A DNA stretch of 22,504 nucleotides from assembly GCA_934518555.1 (NCBI GenBank), contig CAKSXW010000027.1, forward strand, positions 1-22,504, in the 5' to 3' direction. Origin of the DNA: an uncultured Faecalibacterium sp. (GTDB lineage Bacteria > Bacillota > Clostridia > Oscillospirales > Ruminococcaceae). Every line of letters begins with the position of its first letter. Position 1 is the first letter of the stretch. Under the pieces are notes generated by a model, which saw nothing but the letters and a program-made list of their open reading frames with translations, did no database searches and was not told the DNA's origin. Position numbers and translations under genes: made by a program. This document shows positions 13,090 through 21,179 of the stretch, piece after piece.

Positions 13090-13497
13090 ATGGATTGCAT
13101 TGATCTGTTCAAGCGTGCCGCCATGGCACTGCAGACCGACCCCCGCTACCTGGCCCTGGACCAGGCTCGCAAGGCAAACGATAACGACCAGGAGCTGCAG
13201 AACCTCATCGGTGAGTTCAACCTGGCCCGGATGGACCTGAACAACGAGATCGGCAAGTCTGAGCGTGACGACGCCCGGATCGCAGAGCTCAACGAAAAGG
13301 TCAACAGCCTGTACGGCCAGATCATGTCCGACGAGGGCATGACCGCTTACAACGAGGCCAAGCGGGAGTGCGAGAACCTGGTGAACTATATCGACGCCAT
13401 CATCAACACTGCCATGAACGGCGGCGACCCCATGACCGTGCAGGAGCCCTCTGCTTCTTGCACCGGGAGCTGCTCTACCTGCGGCGGCTGCCACTAA
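13090..13497 (+). CDS. ymcA: YlbF/YmcA family protein (RicA-like) with Cys-rich tail
   Basis: A 135-residue helical protein of the YlbF/YmcA family. In B. subtilis YmcA (RicA), YlbF (RicF) and YaaT (RicT) form a complex that carries 4Fe-4S clusters and promotes RNase Y-dependent mRNA processing. The body is mostly charged helix with QELQNLIGEFNLARMDLNNE and AELNEKVNSLYGQIM typical of the family. The tail reads SCTGSCSTCGGCH, four cysteines (C-x3-C-x2-C-x2-C) well placed to bind a metal cluster. The start is the ATG at 13090, with AAGGAG nine bases before it; an earlier in-frame ATG at 13057 has no ribosome site. It lies directly after miaB, as in B. subtilis. Which of the two paralogues it equals is judged from position. 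Confidence 0.85.
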   Translation: MDCIDLFKRAAMALQTDPRYLALDQARKANDNDQELQNLIGEFNLARMDLNNEIGKSERDDARIAELNEKVNSLYGQIMSDEGMTAYNEAKRECENLVNYIDAIINTAMNGGDPMTVQEPSASCTGSCSTCGGCH

Positions 13498-13508
13498 AAC
13501 GATCCACA

Positions 13509-13547
13509 ACAGAACGCGGCTGTGCAACACAGACCGCGTTCTGTTTG
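13509..13547 (+). terminator. rho-independent terminator after ymcA
   Basis: ACAGAACGCGG-CTGTG pairs with CACAG-A-CCGCGTTCTGT (13509-13524 with 13528-13544, one bulged A), 16 bp with a CAA loop, followed by only TTTGT. The T run is short, so some read-through into mutS is likely; no clear promoter is seen before mutS. Confidence 0.75.
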
Positions 13548-13607
13548 TAAAAGCGGTTACCGGCCGCAAACCGGGGATGGAACCAACTGAGGGAGAGAGG
13601 AAAAACC

Positions 13608-16223
13608 ATGGCAGAGCTTTCGCCCATGATGCAGCAGTATCTGGAAATCAAAAAACAACACAAGGACGAGATCCTGTTTTATCGCATTGGCGATTTTTAC
13701 GAGATGTTCTTTGAGGATGCCCTTACGGCCTCCCGGGAGCTGGACCTGACCCTTACCGGCAAGCAGTGCGGCCTGGAGGAACGTGCCCCCATGTGCGGTG
13801 TGCCCTTCCACAGCTACGAGGGCTATGTGGCCCGGCTCATCGCCAAGGGCTACAAGGTGGCCATCTGCGAGCAGGTGGAGGACCCGGCCAAGGCCAAGGG
13901 CCTGGTAAAACGGGACATCATCCGGGTGGTCACCCCCGGCACCGTCATTGAGAGCAGTATGCTGCAGGACGACCGCAACAACTACATTGCCAGCATCTTC
14001 CTCAAGGGCAAAAAAGCAGGCCTCTGCTTTGCCGATGTTTCCACCGGCACCGCCCACATCACCGAGCTCCAGGCGGAAAAGATCGCCCCGGCGGTGATCA
14101 CAGAGCTGTGCCGCTTTCACCCCAGCGAGGTGCTGATGAACCCGGGCCTGCTGGACTGCCGGGAGGTCACTGCCTACATCAAAAAGAACATGACCTGCTC
14201 TGTGGAGCTGGTGGAGGAGGAGCGGTATGCCCCGGGCCTGGTGGCTGCCGCCCTGGAAGCCCAGTTCGGCCGGAGCTGGTCCCAGACCACCGGCGTGGCA
14301 GAGGACGGCCTGGTGCGGTTTGCCATGGCAGCTCTGCTGGAGTACCTCCACGATACCCAGATCAAGGGCGTGGAACGGCTCAAGACCGTGGTGGCCTATA
14401 ATGAGGCCCAGTTTATGCGGCTGTCTCCGGTCACCCGGGCCAACCTGGAGCTTACCGAGACCCTCCGGGGCCGGGAAAAGCGTGGCACCCTGCTGTGGGT
14501 GCTGGATAAGACCAGCACCGCCATGGGCAAGCGGATGCTGCGGAGCTGGATCGAGCAGCCCCTGATCTCCAGCACCCTCATCAACCAGCGTCTGAACGCC
14601 GTGGAGAGCCTGGTGCGCCAGACCGTCACCCGGGGAGATCTGGCAGAGGAGCTGCACTATATTGCAGATCTGGAACGGCTGATGACCCGGACGGTCTACG
14701 GCTCCGCCACTCCCAAGGAGATCTACACCCTGGCCCAGACCTGCGACCGTCTGCCGGAGCTGAAAAAGCAGGCCGTTGCCTGCGGCTGCCCGGAGCTGGC
14801 AGAGCTGGCAAGCTGCATCGACCCCTTGGAGGACATCAAGGCGCAGATCTACGCCGCAGTGGACCCGGAAGCTCCCTCCACCCTGAAGGATGGCGGCGTG
14901 ATTGCCAAGGGCTACCATGCAGAGGTGGACGAGCTGCGGTCCATCCGGGACAACACCAAGGGGGTCCTGGCCCAGCTGGAAGCCCGTCTGCGGCAGGAGA
15001 CCGGCATCCCCAAGCTGAAGATCGGCTATAACCATGTGTTCGGCTACTACATCGAGGTCAGCAATTCCTTTAAAAATCTGGTGCCGGAGACCTACATCCG
15101 CAAGCAGACCCTGACCTCCGGCGAACGCTATATCACCCAGGAGCTGAAGGAGCTGGAAAGCAAGATCCTGGGGGCCCACGAGCGGCTCATCACCCTGGAG
15201 CGGCGGCTGTTTGACCAGCTGCTGGAAAACATCGGCAGCCAGCTGGACCGCATCCAGCGCACCGCCAACGCCGTGGCCCAGCTGGATGTGCTGACCGCCC
15301 TGGCCCAGGTGGCCACCGAGAACAACTACTGCCGCCCGGTGGTGGATAACAGCAGCCAGCTGACCATCACTGAGGGCCGCCACCCGGTGGTGGAACAGGT
15401 GCTGAAGGGCAGCCTGTTTGTGCCCAACGATACCACCCTGAACTGTGGCGAGGACCGGTGCCTTATCATCACCGGCCCCAACATGGCAGGTAAATCCACC
15501 TATATGCGTCAAAATGCCCTCATTGCCCTGATGGCTCAGATCGGCTCCTTTGTGCCGGCCACCGCCTGCCATGTGGGCGTGGTGGACGCCATCTTCACCC
15601 GCATCGGTGCCTCCGATGACCTGTCGGCAGGCCAGTCCACCTTTATGGTGGAGATGACCGAGGTGGCAGAGATCCTGAAAAACGCCACCGCCAAGAGCCT
15701 GGTGGTGCTGGACGAGATCGGCCGGGGCACCTCCACCTTTGACGGCATGAGCATTGCCCGGGCGGTGGTGGAGCACATTGCAGACCCGGCCAAGGGCCTG
15801 GGCTGCAAGACCCTTTTTGCCACCCACTACCACGAGCTGACCGAGCTGGAAGGCACCGTGGAGGGCGTGAAGAACTACAACATCGCCGTGAAAAAGCGTG
15901 GGGAGGACATCACCTTCCTGCGGCGCATCGTCCGGGGCCCGGCAGACGACAGCTACGGCATCGAGGTGGCCAAGCTGGCCGGGCTGCCCGGCACCGTGAC
16001 CCGTCGTGCCCACGAGGTGCTGCGGGCCTTGGAGGCCACCGCTCCCAAAAACAAGGTGGAGCAGATGGATTTTGATGCCTTGCAGGAGTACAACTCCCCG
16101 GCAGTACCCAGCGAGATGATGGAAAAGCTGGAGGCTGTGGACGTGGAGACCCTGACCCCCATTGAGGCACTGAACTTCCTCTACGAACTCAAAAAGACCC
16201 TGAAGGGCAGTCTGAAGGGCTGA
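13608..16223 (+). CDS. mutS: DNA mismatch repair protein MutS
   Basis: An 871-residue MutS1-type ATPase that recognises mismatches and small loops and recruits MutL. The mismatch-reading Phe-x-Glu motif is F30-Y31-E32 in RIGDFYEMFF. The ATPase domain carries Walker A GPNMAGKST (623-631), Walker B VVLDEIGRGTSTFDG with D702-E703, and the ATHYHEL motif. Connector, lever and clamp domains fill the middle, including the YYIEVSNS stretch near residue 480. Length is normal. The C-terminal tail EALNFLYELKKTLKG is typical of full-length MutS. GAGGAAAAACC precedes the ATG. mutL follows after 34 bases with its own strong ribosome site. Confidence 0.98.
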   Translation: MAELSPMMQQYLEIKKQHKDEILFYRIGDFYEMFFEDALTASRELDLTLTGKQCGLEERAPMCGVPFHSYEGYVARLIAKGYKVAICEQVEDPAKAKGLVKRDIIRVVTPGTVIESSMLQDDRNNYIASIFLKGKKAGLCFADVSTGTAHITELQAEKIAPAVITELCRFHPSEVLMNPGLLDCREVTAYIKKNMTCSVELVEEERYAPGLVAAALEAQFGRSWSQTTGVAEDGLVRFAMAALLEYLHDTQIKGVERLKTVVAYNEAQFMRLSPVTRANLELTETLRGREKRGTLLWVLDKTSTAMGKRMLRSWIEQPLISSTLINQRLNAVESLVRQTVTRGDLAEELHYIADLERLMTRTVYGSATPKEIYTLAQTCDRLPELKKQAVACGCPELAELASCIDPLEDIKAQIYAAVDPEAPSTLKDGGVIAKGYHAEVDELRSIRDNTKGVLAQLEARLRQETGIPKLKIGYNHVFGYYIEVSNSFKNLVPETYIRKQTLTSGERYITQELKELESKILGAHERLITLERRLFDQLLENIGSQLDRIQRTANAVAQLDVLTALAQVATENNYCRPVVDNSSQLTITEGRHPVVEQVLKGSLFVPNDTTLNCGEDRCLIITGPNMAGKSTYMRQNALIALMAQIGSFVPATACHVGVVDAIFTRIGASDDLSAGQSTFMVEMTEVAEILKNATAKSLVVLDEIGRGTSTFDGMSIARAVVEHIADPAKGLGCKTLFATHYHELTELEGTVEGVKNYNIAVKKRGEDITFLRRIVRGPADDSYGIEVAKLAGLPGTVTRRAHEVLRALEATAPKNKVEQMDFDALQEYNSPAVPSEMMEKLEAVDVETLTPIEALNFLYELKKTLKGSLKG

Positions 16224-16257
16224 CCCGGGGCCATCCAACACAAAGGAGGAAACCATC

Positions 16258-18363
16258 ATGGCTGTGATCCATGTTCTGGATAAGCACACCGCCGAGCTCA
16301 TTGCAGCCGGTGAGGTGGTAGAACGCCCGGCCTCCGTGGTAAAGGAATTGCTGGAAAATTCCATCGACGCCGGAGCTACCCAGATCACCGTCAGCATCGA
16401 ATCTGGCGGCGTCAAGCTCATTGAGATCAGCGATAACGGCACCGGCATCGAGGCAGAGTATATCACCACCGCCTTTATCCGCCACGCCACCAGCAAGATC
16501 CAGACCCCCGATGACCTCAACAGCATCCACACCCTGGGCTTCCGGGGCGAGGCCCTGGCCTCCATTGCCAGCGTGGCCCGGGTGGAGCTGACCACTCGCA
16601 CCGAGGCCGACGAGTTCGCCACGGTGTACTGCATCGAGGGTGGGGAAGAGATGTCCCGGGAGCCAGGGGCCCGTGCCGTAGGCACCACCATCCGGGTACG
16701 GGACCTGTTCTACAACACCCCGGCCCGGATGAAGTTCCTGAAAAAGGACTCCAGCGAGGGCACCTTTGTGGCAGACACCGTTACCCATGTGGCCCTCAGC
16801 CACCCGGAGGTCAGCATCAAGTTCCTCCGGGAAGGCAAGCTGCAGTACGTCACCCCCGGGGACGGTCAGCTGCAGGGGGCGGCCTATTCTGTGCTGGGCC
16901 GGGAGTTCAGCCGGGACCTGATCCAGGTGGACAACCGGGAGGGCCTGTACCGGGTATGGGGCCTGATCACGCCGCCCAAGAGCTGCCGTGCCAGCCGCAG
17001 TATGCAGCATTTTTACATCAATGGCCGGTATGTCCGCAACCGCACCATCATGGCAGGCATGGAGATGGCCTTTAAGGGCACCATGATGCAGGGCAAGTTC
17101 CCCGGCGGCATCCTGCTGCTGGAAATGCCTGCGGACCTGGTGGACGTCAATGTGCATCCGGCTAAGATCGAGGCTCGCTTTGCCCGGGAAAACGACGTGT
17201 TTGACGTGGTGTACCATGCAGTAAAGCTGGCCTTGGCTCAGCCCGGCACCGGAGAACGCCAGTTTGCCTTTGAACCGGCAAAAGAGGACCCTGTATCCCA
17301 GACTGAAAAAACCGATGATATCCTGCCGGAAAATTCTGTAAAGAAAACTAGCTTTACAGGCCTTTCTGCGGTGATCCCGGGCCAGGCAGACCCGGGTGCC
17401 CTGCCTCAAAAGCCCAAGACGGCCCCGGTGCTGCCGGTGGAGCCGGTGGCTCCGGCTGCGGTGCCCCACCGGGCAGAGCCCAGTGCACCTCGCTGGAAGT
17501 CCGGGACGGCGGAAGCTGATATGCTGGACCCTCTGGTGACCCTCCACAGCCCGACAGCCCCGGAGGCAAAGGCTGCACAGCCTTTCCGGGCTGCTGCCAG
17601 CGAAAGCTGGCTGGATGTGGAGCCAGAATTAGAGGAAGAAACAAAACTCCAGGCAGAACAAAACCACATGGCCGCCTGGGACCCGGCCCCGGCAGAGGAC
17701 CAGGACTGCCCTGTGCCGCCCCAGCAGGAGCCCCAGGAGCCGGAAGAACTGGAAGAACCGGAGCAGCTGAACTTTGCCCCGGCTGAGGGCCCGGAGCCCT
17801 TGCGGTATGTGGGCGAGGTGTTCCGCACCTATATCCTGGCGGAACGTGGGGAGGAGCTGTGCCTCATCGACAAGCACGCAGCCCACGAGCGGCAGCTGTA
17901 CGAGAAACTGGCGGCCAACTACGGCAACGTGCCCAGCCAGATGCTGCTGGAGCCCTCGGCCATCGACCTGTCGGCAGAGGAAAAGCAGGCCCTGCTGGAC
18001 AACCTGCCTTTGCTGGAAAACGCAGGCCTGGAGCTGGCAGATTTCGGCGGCAACACCGTGGTGCTGCGTGCGGTCCCTGCGGACGTGGAACCCCGGAATG
18101 CCGAGAGCCTGTTGGTGGAGATCGCCGACAAGCTGCTGAAGGGGGCCCACGACGCCATGAACGAGCACACCGAGTGGGTGCTGCACTCCATTTCCTGCCG
18201 GGCCGCCATCAAGGCAGGGGATAAGTCCTCCCCCCAGGAGCTGCTGGCCTTGGCCGAAAAGATCCTTTCCGGCGAAGTGCCGCCTTTCTGCCCCCATGGC
18301 CGCCCCTGTGTGCTGAAGTTGACCCGAAAGGAGCTGGAAAAGCAGTTTGGACGCATCGTGTAA
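16258..18363 (+). CDS. mutL: DNA mismatch repair protein MutL (endonuclease type)
   Basis: A 701-residue protein that couples MutS to strand incision. The N-terminal GHKL ATPase has ENSIDAG (33-39), DNGTGI (59-64) and GFRGEAL (94-100). The C-terminal domain carries the endonuclease motif as D538-K-H-A-A-H-E544-x4-E549 and the CPHGRP motif at 678-683. This means the nick is made by MutL itself, as in organisms without MutH. The motif has K where Q is commoner. A linker of about 165 residues (335-505), rich in Pro, Ala and Glu, makes the protein longer than B. subtilis MutL (627). AAGGAGG lies eight bases before the ATG. It overlaps the proposed miaA start by 17 bases. Confidence 0.97.
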   Translation: MAVIHVLDKHTAELIAAGEVVERPASVVKELLENSIDAGATQITVSIESGGVKLIEISDNGTGIEAEYITTAFIRHATSKIQTPDDLNSIHTLGFRGEALASIASVARVELTTRTEADEFATVYCIEGGEEMSREPGARAVGTTIRVRDLFYNTPARMKFLKKDSSEGTFVADTVTHVALSHPEVSIKFLREGKLQYVTPGDGQLQGAAYSVLGREFSRDLIQVDNREGLYRVWGLITPPKSCRASRSMQHFYINGRYVRNRTIMAGMEMAFKGTMMQGKFPGGILLLEMPADLVDVNVHPAKIEARFARENDVFDVVYHAVKLALAQPGTGERQFAFEPAKEDPVSQTEKTDDILPENSVKKTSFTGLSAVIPGQADPGALPQKPKTAPVLPVEPVAPAAVPHRAEPSAPRWKSGTAEADMLDPLVTLHSPTAPEAKAAQPFRAAASESWLDVEPELEEETKLQAEQNHMAAWDPAPAEDQDCPVPPQQEPQEPEELEEPEQLNFAPAEGPEPLRYVGEVFRTYILAERGEELCLIDKHAAHERQLYEKLAANYGNVPSQMLLEPSAIDLSAEEKQALLDNLPLLENAGLELADFGGNTVVLRAVPADVEPRNAESLLVEIADKLLKGAHDAMNEHTEWVLHSISCRAAIKAGDKSSPQELLALAEKILSGEVPPFCPHGRPCVLKLTRKELEKQFGRIV

Positions 18364-19291
18364 ACATCCCGTGGTGGCGGTGGTGGGCCCCACTGCCACC
18401 GGAAAGACCGCCCTGGGGGTGGCCCTGGCCCGGCAGTTCTCCGGCGAGGTGATCAGTGCCGACTCCATGCAGATCTATAAAGGTCTGGACGTGGGCACCG
18501 CCAAGGTCACCCCAGAGGAGACCCAGGGCATCCCCCATCATGGGGTGGATATCCTGGAGCCGGACCAGCTGTTCAGCGTGGCAGATTTCACCGCCCTGGC
18601 CGGTAAGCTGGAGCAGGAGATCGCCCAGCGCAGCCACCTGCCCATCCTGGTAGGGGGCACCGGGCTCTACGTCCAGAGCTATTTGTATGGGGTCCGCTTT
18701 ACAGAAGAAAAGGCCCCTGCAGGCCTGCGGCAGCAGCTGGCTGCGGAGCTGGCGGAAAAAGGCGGCCCGGCCCTTTATGCGGAGCTGCAGCAGGTGGACC
18801 CGGAGGCCGCCGCCGCCATCCACCCCAACAACCAGGTACGGGTGCTGCGGGCTCTGGAGCATTACCGTGCCACCGGCAAGCGGCTCAGTGAGCAAAAAGC
18901 AGCCTCTCTGCCGCCGGAGCGGCCCTATCGCAGCCTGATCCTAGGGCTGGATTTCCCGGACCGCAGTGCCCTGTACCGCCGTATCGACCTGCGTGTGGAC
19001 CGGATGCTGGAGCAGGGCCTGCTGGAAGAAGCCCGGCTGGTGTGGCAGGAGCGGCAGCGGTTTCGCACCGCCGCCCAGGCCATTGGATATAAGGAGTTCT
19101 TCCCCTATTTTGAGGGGCAGGCCTCCCTGGAAGCCTGTGCCGACAAGCTCAAACAGGCTTCTCGCAACTACGCCAAGCGGCAGCTGACCTGGTTCCGTCA
19201 CATGGATGGAGTGGTCTGGCTGGACGCCGGAGCCCCGGATGTGCAGGCAAAGGCCTGCCAGACGGTACAGGAGTTTTTATCGAAAGGGTGA
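18347..19291 (+). CDS. miaA: tRNA dimethylallyltransferase
   Basis: A 314-residue transferase that adds a dimethylallyl group from DMAPP to N6 of A37 in tRNAs reading UNN codons, the substrate-making step for MiaB. The P-loop is GPTATGKT (14-21); ISADSMQIYKGLDVGTAK (36-53), GIPHHGVDILEP, VGGTGLYVQS and AIGYKEFFPYF are strong family matches, and YAKRQLTWFRH is near the C-terminus. No ATG precedes the P-loop in frame; a TTG at 18347 inside the mutL end is the likely start, giving a 17-base overlap and probable translational coupling. AAAGGAG is 13 bases upstream, farther than ideal, so a GTG at 18371 remains possible. The mutL-miaA link is common in bacteria. Confidence 0.95.
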   Translation: MDASCKHPVVAVVGPTATGKTALGVALARQFSGEVISADSMQIYKGLDVGTAKVTPEETQGIPHHGVDILEPDQLFSVADFTALAGKLEQEIAQRSHLPILVGGTGLYVQSYLYGVRFTEEKAPAGLRQQLAAELAEKGGPALYAELQQVDPEAAAAIHPNNQVRVLRALEHYRATGKRLSEQKAASLPPERPYRSLILGLDFPDRSALYRRIDLRVDRMLEQGLLEEARLVWQERQRFRTAAQAIGYKEFFPYFEGQASLEACADKLKQASRNYAKRQLTWFRHMDGVVWLDAGAPDVQAKACQTVQEFLSKG

Positions 19292-20610
19292 TGGAAATGT
19301 CGGAACGAAGCCGGAAGGAACGGGGAACGCCCCACCCCCTGGCGATCCTGGCAGGGGTGCTGGCAGCCTTTTTGCTGGTAGCAGCCTGCTATGTGGGCTA
19401 TCAGGCCCTGCACATTCTTTTCCCCCGGAACGTTTATGAGACCGCTTTGCCGGCCACCGTGTCTGACACGGTGGAGGCCGACGGTGTGCTGCTGTTCCAG
19501 GAAACCTATGTGCCCGGCGCCGGGCTGCTGGGGTATCTGGCAGCTGACGGTCAACGGGTCTCTGCAGGCACGGCGGTGGCAGAGGTGTACAGCAATGCCT
19601 CCCAGGCAGGGCTGCGGCAGCAGCTGACCCAGGTCACCGAGCAGATGGACCTGCTGCAGCGGTCCCAGAATACTTCGGCCCTGCAGCTGGATGCCCTGCT
19701 GAAGGAACGCTCCGGGGCCCTTTACCAGATGATGGACGTGCTGGATGCCGGGGACTACCAGCAGGTGGACCCCAGTGCCAGTGCCTATCTGCTGGCCCAG
19801 AACAAGCTGTGGATCGCCACCGGGGACGCTGCCAACTTTACCGACCAGATCACAGCCCTGGCTCAGCAGGCCCAGAGCCTCCAGGCCCAGCTGGGCAGCA
19901 CCACCCAGATCGTGGCCCCCCAGACCGGCTATTTTGTCCGGGCCGCCAGCAGCGGCCGGCTCAACGCCGGAGCCCAGGATATCCTGGCTCAGGCTCCCTC
20001 CCAGCTGAAGGCCTATCTGGATTCTGACCCGGTGCTGGCCCTGGAGGGCTGTGCCGGCAAGATCGTTTCCGGCTTTACCTGGCAGTATGTGGGGGTCTGC
20101 TCTGCCAAGGAGGGCGAAAAGCTCCTGGGCCAGGACGGCAAGCCCCGGCGCTCCAGCGTGGAGCTCCGCTTCCCGGGGCAGACAGAGCGCACCTTCAAGG
20201 CCACAGTGTCGGAGGTGACCCTGGACACAGACCAGGATCTGGCCCGGTTCGTGCTTACCTGCAACGTCATCAACGGCGACGTGCTGAGCCTGAACCATGC
20301 ACAGGCTGTGGTGTCGGTGGGGGAGAGCACCGGTCTGCGAGTCCCGGCTGCGGCCATCCACTACCTGAAGGAGGACGGCACCGAGGCCGAGACCCAGGGC
20401 GAAAACTACATCCCCGGGGTCTATGTGAAATATGGCAACATCGCTCGCTTTTGCAAGATCGACCCGGTGGATGCGGATCACCCTCTGGTCACCGATGGCG
20501 ATTATGTGCTCGTTTTGCCCAAGGGAACCGATGGCTCCGTAAGCCAAGTGAGGCTTTATGACGAAATCATTGTTTCCGGACAAAATTTGTATGACGGAAA
20601 ACTTTTGTAG
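19291..20610 (+). CDS. HlyD-like membrane-anchored protein of the division cluster
   Basis: A 439-residue protein with a short basic cytoplasmic N-terminus, one membrane segment at about residues 16-40 (PLAILAGVLAAFLLVAACYVGY), and a large extracellular part. After the helix, ATVSDTVEADGVLLFQETYVP...GLLGYLAADGQRVSAGTAVAEVYSN resembles the first half of a biotinyl-lipoyl hairpin seen in HlyD-type adaptors; a Gln-rich helical stretch (about 110-215) follows, then QIVAPQTGYFV resembles the second half. Homologous HlyD-like genes are often found next to sepF in Clostridia, in or near the place of ylmE. No transporter gene is adjacent, so a role in efflux is not supported here. TGATG overlaps the miaA stop; an in-frame ATG at 19297 has better spacing from AAAGGG and is a fair alternative. 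Confidence 0.78.
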   Translation: MEMSERSRKERGTPHPLAILAGVLAAFLLVAACYVGYQALHILFPRNVYETALPATVSDTVEADGVLLFQETYVPGAGLLGYLAADGQRVSAGTAVAEVYSNASQAGLRQQLTQVTEQMDLLQRSQNTSALQLDALLKERSGALYQMMDVLDAGDYQQVDPSASAYLLAQNKLWIATGDAANFTDQITALAQQAQSLQAQLGSTTQIVAPQTGYFVRAASSGRLNAGAQDILAQAPSQLKAYLDSDPVLALEGCAGKIVSGFTWQYVGVCSAKEGEKLLGQDGKPRRSSVELRFPGQTERTFKATVSEVTLDTDQDLARFVLTCNVINGDVLSLNHAQAVVSVGESTGLRVPAAAIHYLKEDGTEAETQGENYIPGVYVKYGNIARFCKIDPVDADHPLVTDGDYVLVLPKGTDGSVSQVRLYDEIIVSGQNLYDGKLL

Positions 20611-20613
20611 TTA

Positions 20614-20642
20614 TTGACATCCGTGTCAAAAAATCCGATAAT
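20614..20642 (+). promoter_or_regulatory. sepF promoter overlapped by a palindrome
   Basis: A consensus -35 TTGACA (20614-20619), a 17-base spacer and GATAAT (20637-20642). TTGACA-TCCG-TGTCAA (20614-20629) is a perfect 6-bp inverted repeat that includes the whole -35. The leader to the sepF start is about 70 bases. Confidence 0.78.
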
Positions 20643-20717
20643 AGTAAAAGCTATTTGCATTCTTTTGCAAAGTACGCCGGGCGGCCGGGGCTGCCCGAAT
20701 GGAAAGGAGCAGATTGT

Positions 20718-21179
20718 ATGTCTTTGTTTGATAGCATTAAAAAGGGCCTGATCGGTGAGGGCGACGATTACGAGGATCAGTACATTGACGACGGCCCCCA
20801 GATGGTGAATAACAACAGCGGCCTGGGCATCAGCGCCGAGGACGAGGCCGAGGAGCCTGCCGAGGGCGCCAAGAAGAACAAGGTGGTCAACATCCATGCC
20901 ACCACCCAGCTGAAGGTGGTGCTGGTAAAGCCCGAGCGGTTTGAGGATGCCAGCACCATTGCCGACCACCTGAACAACAAGCGCACCGTGGTGCTGAACC
21001 TGGAGTCTACCAACAAAGAGGTCTCTCGCCGTCTGGTGGACTTCCTGTCCGGCGTGGCTTATGCCAACAACGGCCAGATCAAGCGTGTGGCCAACAGCAC
21101 CTTCATCATCACCCCCTACAATGTAGATATTATGGGTGACCTGCTGGACGAGCTGGAGAACAATGGCGCATTCTATTGA
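20718..21179 (+). CDS. sepF: cell division protein SepF
   Basis: A 153-residue cytoplasmic protein that binds and bundles FtsZ and anchors it to the membrane through an N-terminal amphipathic helix, here MSLFDSIKKGLI. An acidic, disordered linker (about 15-50) leads to the conserved SepF core: KVVLVKPERFEDASTIADHL, KRTVVLNLES, VSRRLVDFLSGVAYANNGQI, and VANSTFIITPYNVDI. The ATG at 20718 is chosen over the earlier in-frame ATG at 20655 because AAAGGAG lies eight bases before it and the protein then starts with the canonical helix. It has its own promoter and overlaps ylmH by 17 bases. Confidence 0.96.
   Translation: MSLFDSIKKGLIGEGDDYEDQYIDDGPQMVNNNSGLGISAEDEAEEPAEGAKKNKVVNIHATTQLKVVLVKPERFEDASTIADHLNNKRTVVLNLESTNKEVSRRLVDFLSGVAYANNGQIKRVANSTFIITPYNVDIMGDLLDELENNGAFY

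Noticed and set aside
13557..16691. 1044-codon minus-strand frame opposite mutS and mutL
   Set aside because: Length comes from GC-rich codon bias; it crosses two conserved genes and its own promoter and ribosome signals are absent.
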